Assembly (NCBI GenBank): GCA_023144675.1
Contig: JAGLFE010000183.1
Location: 1 to 10,108, forward strand
Length of the DNA stretch: 10,108 bases
Direction of reading: 5' to 3'
DNA from: Thiomargarita sp.
Lineage (GTDB): Bacteria > Pseudomonadota > Gammaproteobacteria > Beggiatoales > Beggiatoaceae
Shown: one piece after another, positions 6,259 to 10,108 of the stretch
Layout: each line of letters opens with the position of its first letter
Position numbering within the stretch: the first letter of the stretch is position 1
The notes under the pieces: generated by a model
What the model was told of the DNA's origin: nothing
What the model saw: the letters and a program-made list of their open reading frames with translations, nothing else
Database searches by the model: none
Made by a program: the position numbers and the translations under genes

Positions 6259-8049
6259 TTATTGAAATAATTGTCTTTCCCCTTTTGATATAAGAGTATG
6301 TGTTTCATATAATTGTTTATCATCCACTATTATATCGGGAACTAAACCATTTCCATTACAAAACTTATTATCGGGGTAAATAATTTTAAGATTAGTTAAT
6401 TTTAAAGCAGAACCATCAGAGATTTCTATATAAGTTTGAGACAAACATTTTCCATAAGTTTCTTGCCCAATAAGCAAAGCTTTTTTATGATATTGTAAAG
6501 CTTTAGCAAATATTTCCGCCGAACTGGCAGTCCTTGGACTAACTAGCAATAGAATCTTTTCCTTAATTATTTGATTATTGGGAAGAGAATTAAAATTTCT
6601 TTTGTGTCCCTGATTATTAACGGTTGTTGCTAATAATTCGCCAGCCGGTAAAAATAAGGAAAGACAATCAAAGGTTTCATAAAGATCACCACCTGTTGTT
6701 TCACGCAAATCTAAAATAATTGCAGAACCATTGCCTTTAAAAAGTTGCAACGAAGATTTTAACTTAGAAAGTGTTTTTCTTGAAACAAACTTGTTGATGC
6801 GAATGTAGGGAATATAATTATCATCGCTTAGTTGATGAATTGAATTTAGATGATATTTTTTTCTTTTTAATGTAGTTTTACGAATGCTTTGTTTATCATC
6901 AAATAAACGATATGTTTCAAGTGTAATAAACGTATTTTCAAAACCTTTTATAAGTGTTTTAATTCTATTAATAGTCATTGATTCCACCGAAACACCGTTT
7001 ACGGTATGTAATATATGCGGCGTTTTGATACCAGCTTTGAATGCAGGACTTTGGGCAAATGGAATAATTAAAATACTTTGTTTATCTTTTCTTATACTGG
7101 CACCAATTCCTACGTAAACTTTGCTTTTTTGTTCTTTAAAGAATTTATATTCTTCAACTGTTAAGTATTTTGAGTAAGGATCAAGAGATTGCAAATAAGC
7201 ATTAATAGCTTTAGGGAAAGTAGCAAAAGATGCTTTTAATTTTGGTTTATCAAGATGTTTTTCACTAATTACTGCGGCAATTTCTTTCAACACGTTTATA
7301 TTCATGGCTTTACGACCACATACTGTTTGAAATATTTTATCCGTTCCCGTTGTAATATCTATACTAGCAGAAAATACATTTGCTTTTAAAAATTCAATAA
7401 TGTCATTGGGTCGATGCTTTCCTTGCCATGCGCTAAAATTAATTTCCGAATAACAATATTTTCGTTTTGGCGCACAAAACCAGTCCGTTTTTGAAACGCC
7501 TTTTTTAGCAGGATTATGCTTAAAAGCATATCTTTTTTTAATAATTATGCTTATTTTATCTCCAACTGATTTTTCTACTAATCCCTTATATAATAAAGCC
7601 CATTCACCATATTTTTCACATTTAGTTTCTGCAACCGCATAAACTTCCATGCCAATTTTAAAAAATTCTTTGGTTATTTCATTTTTTGGCAAATTGTGCT
7701 TAAATTTTTCTAACAACGCAAAATAAGTAGGTTCGTCTAATTTACCTGTTATCTTATTTGGTTTTAACATCATTTCATTTTGTTGAAAATCCACAATAGC
7801 TTGTTCTAAACTACCTTTAAAAAATGCTAATTCGGTCAATATTTTTTTAGCACTTTTAATCAAGATGTTTTTTTCAACGTACCCTTCTTTTGAAAGTTGC
7901 TCTTTATTCCCTTGTGGATTAAAAAGCGTTGACTCTTTAATTACTTTAGAAGGAGAACAATTTGGATATGTAGAAGGTTTAATATCAATACAAGAAGCTG
8001 TTATCACCGTAATTAACGGCAATAATAACAGTATTTTTTGATTTAGCAT
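6259..8049 (-). CDS. Probable S41-family C-terminal processing protease, lipoprotein with PG-binding-like domain
   Basis: A likely periplasmic, lipid-anchored serine protease of the Tsp/CtpA family, about 596 residues. Order (numbered from the ATG at 8049): signal peptide with a lipobox-like T-A-S-C, lipidation at Cys20; a peptidoglycan-binding-1-like stretch (about 66-113, LEQAIVDFQQ...GKLDEPTYFALL); an unrecognised Lys- and Cys-rich region (about 120-250); the family segment LDPYSKYLTVEEY (about 289-301) leading to VGIGASI; a PDZ domain (about 315-395); and the protease core with LDLRETTGGDL (446-456), then TASSAEIFA and ETYGK. By spacing to Tsp Ser430/Lys455, the catalytic pair is Ser509 and Lys534. 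The sequence SSAE replaces the usual SASE but keeps the serine. An in-frame TTG six bases upstream (8055) is an alternative start; neither has a Shine-Dalgarno. It is convergent with the kinase gene (13 bp apart) and 62 bases downstream of panB. The substrate is unknown. Confidence 0.87.
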   Translation of the reverse strand: MLNQKILLLLPLITVITASCIDIKPSTYPNCSPSKVIKESTLFNPQGNKEQLSKEGYVEKNILIKSAKKILTELAFFKGSLEQAIVDFQQNEMMLKPNKITGKLDEPTYFALLEKFKHNLPKNEITKEFFKIGMEVYAVAETKCEKYGEWALLYKGLVEKSVGDKISIIIKKRYAFKHNPAKKGVSKTDWFCAPKRKYCYSEINFSAWQGKHRPNDIIEFLKANVFSASIDITTGTDKIFQTVCGRKAMNINVLKEIAAVISEKHLDKPKLKASFATFPKAINAYLQSLDPYSKYLTVEEYKFFKEQKSKVYVGIGASIRKDKQSILIIPFAQSPAFKAGIKTPHILHTVNGVSVESMTINRIKTLIKGFENTFITLETYRLFDDKQSIRKTTLKRKKYHLNSIHQLSDDNYIPYIRINKFVSRKTLSKLKSSLQLFKGNGSAIILDLRETTGGDLYETFDCLSLFLPAGELLATTVNNQGHKRNFNSLPNNQIIKEKILLLVSPRTASSAEIFAKALQYHKKALLIGQETYGKCLSQTYIEISDGSALKLTNLKIIYPDNKFCNGNGLVPDIIVDDKQLYETHTLISKGERQLFQ

Positions 8050-8111
8050 AGTCAACGAAAAATAAATTAAGTATTGATATTTTGCATAAGATGAGAAAAT
8101 TTAAATTTTTT

Positions 8112-8900
8112 TTACTGAAAACTATGTTCGGAATCAGGAAATTTACCAGTTTTTACTTCTTTTACAAAAGTTTCAAGGGCTAAAGGAATAGAACCAGTTG
8201 CTGGCAAAAAATTTTTGGAAAAAGAAGGTGGTTTATGGGGCGTAATACCTAATATATCGTATAATACTAAAACTTGACCATCGCAATCAACTCCAGCTCC
8301 AATTCCAATCACTGGAATATCTAATAAAGCGGTAATTTTAGCAGCTAATTGATTGGGTACGCATTCCAAAATTAATAATGAAATACCTGCCTCTTGTAGA
8401 TTTAATGCGCTATTTTGAATTATTTCCGCCGATTTTTGGTCTCGACCTTGTACTTGATAACCGCCAATTTTATGTACAAATTGTGGCATTAATCCCAAAT
8501 GACCACAGACTGGAATTCCCCGTTCAGTTAGAGTTCTAATTGTATCAATTAGCCAATCTCCGCCTTCCAATTTAACCATTTGTGCTTGTCCTTCACGCAT
8601 CAAGCGAGCGGCTGAATTTAACGCCATTTCTGGTGTAGCATAAGTCATAAAAGGCAAATCGGCAATCAATAAAGGTTTTTGGCAACCACGATGCACTAAT
8701 TGACAATGGTATATTATATCATCAAGCGTAACAGCTAAAGTGCTATTATGCCCTTGAATAACCATACCTAAAGAATCTCCAACTAATACAATATCGACTC
8801 CAGCTTGCTCTAACAAATAAGCAAAACTAGCATCATAAGCGGTCAAACAAGTTATTTTTTGTCCCTGTTGCTTTAATTTTTGTAGTTGAGTTAATGTCAT
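8112..8900 (-). CDS. panB: 3-methyl-2-oxobutanoate hydroxymethyltransferase (ketopantoate synthase)
   Basis: Transfers a hydroxymethyl group from 5,10-methylenetetrahydrofolate to 3-methyl-2-oxobutanoate, the first committed step of pantothenate and coenzyme A synthesis, in the cytoplasm. The 262 residues are full length. Family residues are in place: D42-S43 in VLVGDSLGM, D81 in IADLPFMTY, K110 and E112 in MVKLEGG, the GHLGLMPQ segment (133-140), catalytic E179 in LLILECVP, and GIGAGVDCDGQVLV (199-212). These correspond to the Escherichia coli metal ligands D45, D84 and E114 and the active-site E181. The ATG overlaps the folK stop as ATGA, and no Shine-Dalgarno is close, so translation probably depends on folK. 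It is the last gene of pcnB-folK-panB; panC, often next, is absent here. No convincing terminator follows. Confidence 0.97.
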   Translation of the reverse strand: MTLTQLQKLKQQGQKITCLTAYDASFAYLLEQAGVDIVLVGDSLGMVIQGHNSTLAVTLDDIIYHCQLVHRGCQKPLLIADLPFMTYATPEMALNSAARLMREGQAQMVKLEGGDWLIDTIRTLTERGIPVCGHLGLMPQFVHKIGGYQVQGRDQKSAEIIQNSALNLQEAGISLLILECVPNQLAAKITALLDIPVIGIGAGVDCDGQVLVLYDILGITPHKPPSFSKNFLPATGSIPLALETFVKEVKTGKFPDSEHSFQ

Positions 8901-9394
8901 AATGTTAAAATTTTTTTAATTCCTTTAGAAGAGCAAACTTGGGTTAATTCAAAAATAGTTTTGCCATTGGGTAAAATTAAATTGGGATTGCATTCATATA
9001 GAGGAATTAATACAAATGATCTTAGATATAAACCCGGATGCGGTAAAATAAGTTGTGGATGTTGCATTAAATCATTATTATACAACAATATATCTAAATC
9101 TAAACTACGCGCTTCCCACTTCTCTTGAGTACGCACCCGCCCGTGTTGCAACTCAATTTTTTGCAGTTCATCAAGCAAATCAAGTGGATTTAATTTTGTT
9201 ACTAACATAGCAACAGCATTAATATAATCAGGCTGATTTTGAGAACCTAAAGGTGCAGTTTGATATAAACTAGATTGTTGTTTTAAAATGCTATCGGATA
9301 TAATTTGTAATGTTTGTAAAGCTCGTTTTATCTGTTCAATCGGCTGATTTAAATTACTGCCTAAACCAATATAAACAATATTAACTTTGAGCAT
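8897..9394 (-). CDS. folK: 6-hydroxymethyl-7,8-dihydropterin pyrophosphokinase
   Basis: Transfers pyrophosphate from ATP to 6-hydroxymethyl-7,8-dihydropterin in folate synthesis, acting in the cytoplasm. The 165 residues match the usual length. Motifs in order: the N-terminal YIGLGSNL (8-15); SSLYQTAPLG (41-50) and QPDYINAV (54-61) of the pterin and ATP sites; the signature W93-xx-R96-SLDLDILLY with Mg2+-binding D99 and D101 (Escherichia coli D95 and D97); and LPHP with H119. The start overlaps the last 14 bases of pcnB and no Shine-Dalgarno is seen, while the stop overlaps the panB start. The reading therefore looks translationally coupled on both sides. A later start would remove the conserved first strand, so this ATG is favoured. 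The product feeds the folate cofactor used by the next gene's enzyme. Confidence 0.96.
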   Translation of the reverse strand: MLKVNIVYIGLGSNLNQPIEQIKRALQTLQIISDSILKQQSSLYQTAPLGSQNQPDYINAVAMLVTKLNPLDLLDELQKIELQHGRVRTQEKWEARSLDLDILLYNNDLMQHPQLILPHPGLYLRSFVLIPLYECNPNLILPNGKTIFELTQVCSSKGIKKILTL

Positions 9395-10108
9395 TTTTAT
9401 TTGGTTTGTAATGTTTTCGTTTTTTATTAGCTCCTATCTGTAATAATAACTTCTTAGCTGGTTCTTGATTGGTTTTAATAAAATCTGTCCACCATTGAGC
9501 ATCATTTGCAATGTGATTTTCACCAGTTTTAGCTCGTAATAGTAAAAAATCATAACTAGCTCGAAAATGCGGATGAATGAGTAAATTTAGACTTTTTTTC
9601 TTATTTCTACGTTGTTTAGTTAAACGTTGTTGAAATAACCAAATATCTTGTATTAAAACTGAAATACGCCTTGGAACTGCAATCTTTTTTTGTTGTTTAC
9701 TTAAAAGATAGCGAATTGACTCTAATAAAGCTTCTTGTTGATTATGAATTTTAACCGACTTATCTTTAAAATCAGATAAAAGTGGTTTCCATAATAAGGC
9801 AGCTAATAAAAATCCAGGAGCAACTGGTTTATTTTCTTGTTTACGTTGATCGGTATTATATAAGGCTTGCCTAATTAGTGTGAACGAATTTTCTTCATTT
9901 AAACATTCTTCTGTATAGGGAAATAGGTATTGAAATAAATCATATTGCCTCAATTTCTCAAACGATTGCAAAGCATGACCACTTAGAAATAACTTTAAAA
10001 ATTCTTCAAATAAACGTGCTGGCGGTACATTATTAAGTAAATGAGCTAATTGAGGAATCGGTTCCGCAGTTAAGGAATCAATATTAAAATCTAATTTAGC
10101 GGCAAATC
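9381..10108 (-). CDS. pcnB: Poly(A) polymerase I, C-terminal part (5' end beyond the window)
   Basis: PcnB adds poly(A) tails to RNA 3' ends and so promotes RNA decay. Only the C-terminal 241 codons are visible; the frame stays open to the right edge, so the gene starts outside. A TTG at 9971 is an internal leucine codon, not the start, because family sequence continues upstream: FAAKLDFNIDSLTAEPIPQL, then PPARLFEEFLKL. After that come LRQYDLFQYLFP, a PGFLLAALLWKPLL segment, IAVPRRISVLIQDIWLFQQR and HPHFRASYDFLLLRA, all in the order of the RNA-binding and C-terminal region of Escherichia coli PcnB. The protein ends with a short Lys/Arg-rich tail (NKKRKHYKPNKN). The catalytic nucleotidyltransferase head is not in the window, so activity and any tRNA CCA-adding alternative cannot be checked directly. 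The gene overlaps folK by 14 bases. Confidence 0.93.
   Translation of the reverse strand, partial: FAAKLDFNIDSLTAEPIPQLAHLLNNVPPARLFEEFLKLFLSGHALQSFEKLRQYDLFQYLFPYTEECLNEENSFTLIRQALYNTDQRKQENKPVAPGFLLAALLWKPLLSDFKDKSVKIHNQQEALLESIRYLLSKQQKKIAVPRRISVLIQDIWLFQQRLTKQRRNKKKSLNLLIHPHFRASYDFLLLRAKTGENHIANDAQWWTDFIKTNQEPAKKLLLQIGANKKRKHYKPNKNAQS

Noticed and set aside
6884..7117. Plus-strand 77-codon open frame opposite the S41 protease PDZ region
   Set aside because: Antisense to clear protease coding sequence, with no recognised motif.
8053..8055. TTG as the start of the S41 protease gene
   Set aside because: An ATG lies six bases downstream in frame, keeps the whole signal peptide, and neither has a better ribosome site; ATG is preferred, though TTG cannot be excluded.
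8096..8109. Perfect palindrome AAAATTTAAATTTT as a terminator for panB
   Set aside because: It is made only of A and T with no loop, so it would form a weak stem; such sequences arise readily in AT-rich DNA.
9381..9971. A shorter 196-residue protein starting at TTG 9971
   Set aside because: The frame remains open to the window edge and the upstream codons match PcnB, so this is an internal leucine in a gene cut by the window.

Overview
The window looks like chromosomal DNA of an AT-rich (roughly one-third G+C by eye) gammaproteobacterium. The evidence is a System I cytochrome c maturation pair (ccmH, ccmI), the pcnB-folK-panB gene order typical of gammaproteobacteria, an Lpd3-like dihydrolipoyl dehydrogenase, and a large soluble hybrid kinase with tandem PAS domains. 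A sulfur-oxidiser-like lineage (Thiotrichales/Beggiatoa type) would fit the base composition, kinase style and a degenerate GGATGC...GCATC-type palindrome near the left edge. That placement is an impression from memory, not a demonstrated assignment. No tRNA, rRNA, CRISPR array, transposase or prophage gene was seen.

Layout. Positions 1-135 are non-coding, lying 3' of the first operon, and hold an 11-bp perfect inverted repeat enclosing a degenerate GC-richer palindrome. Positions 136-3254 (minus strand) are a compact unit transcribed ccmH -> ccmI -> lpd: ccmH and ccmI overlap by one base (TAATG), and the lpd Shine-Dalgarno overlaps the ccmI stop codon. Positions 3255-3482 are a divergent promoter region with marked two-fold symmetry: the same extended -10 core faces outward on each strand and a 14-bp inverted repeat lies between. 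Positions 3483-6245 (plus) encode a 920-residue REC-PAS-PAS-HisKA-HATPase-REC hybrid kinase with an extra helical C-terminal tail. Positions 6259-8049 (minus, convergent, 13 bp from the kinase) encode a probable S41-family protease lipoprotein with an N-terminal peptidoglycan-binding-like domain. Positions 8112-10108 (minus) are the overlapping genes pcnB (5' end outside the window), folK and panB.

How the genes work together. CcmH and CcmI handle the last step of cytochrome c assembly, presenting reduced apocytochrome for heme ligation. The co-transcribed Lpd is a cytoplasmic flavoprotein with no obvious direct role there. pcnB-folK-panB joins RNA 3'-end polyadenylation with the folate and pantothenate pathways, a conserved gene order rather than one pathway. 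panC, which often follows panB, is not here; the S41 protease gene occupies that side. The kinase has no dedicated response regulator next to it, so its target is unknown; the shared symmetrical promoter makes the ccmH operon one thing to test.

The strongest leads are the symmetrical divergent promoter (3299-3422), the Asp-to-Asn change in the second receiver domain of the kinase, the unclassified kinase tail, the unusual S41 protease architecture, and the Asn in place of the usual acidic FAD-ribose ligand of Lpd. None of the protein families is itself new.
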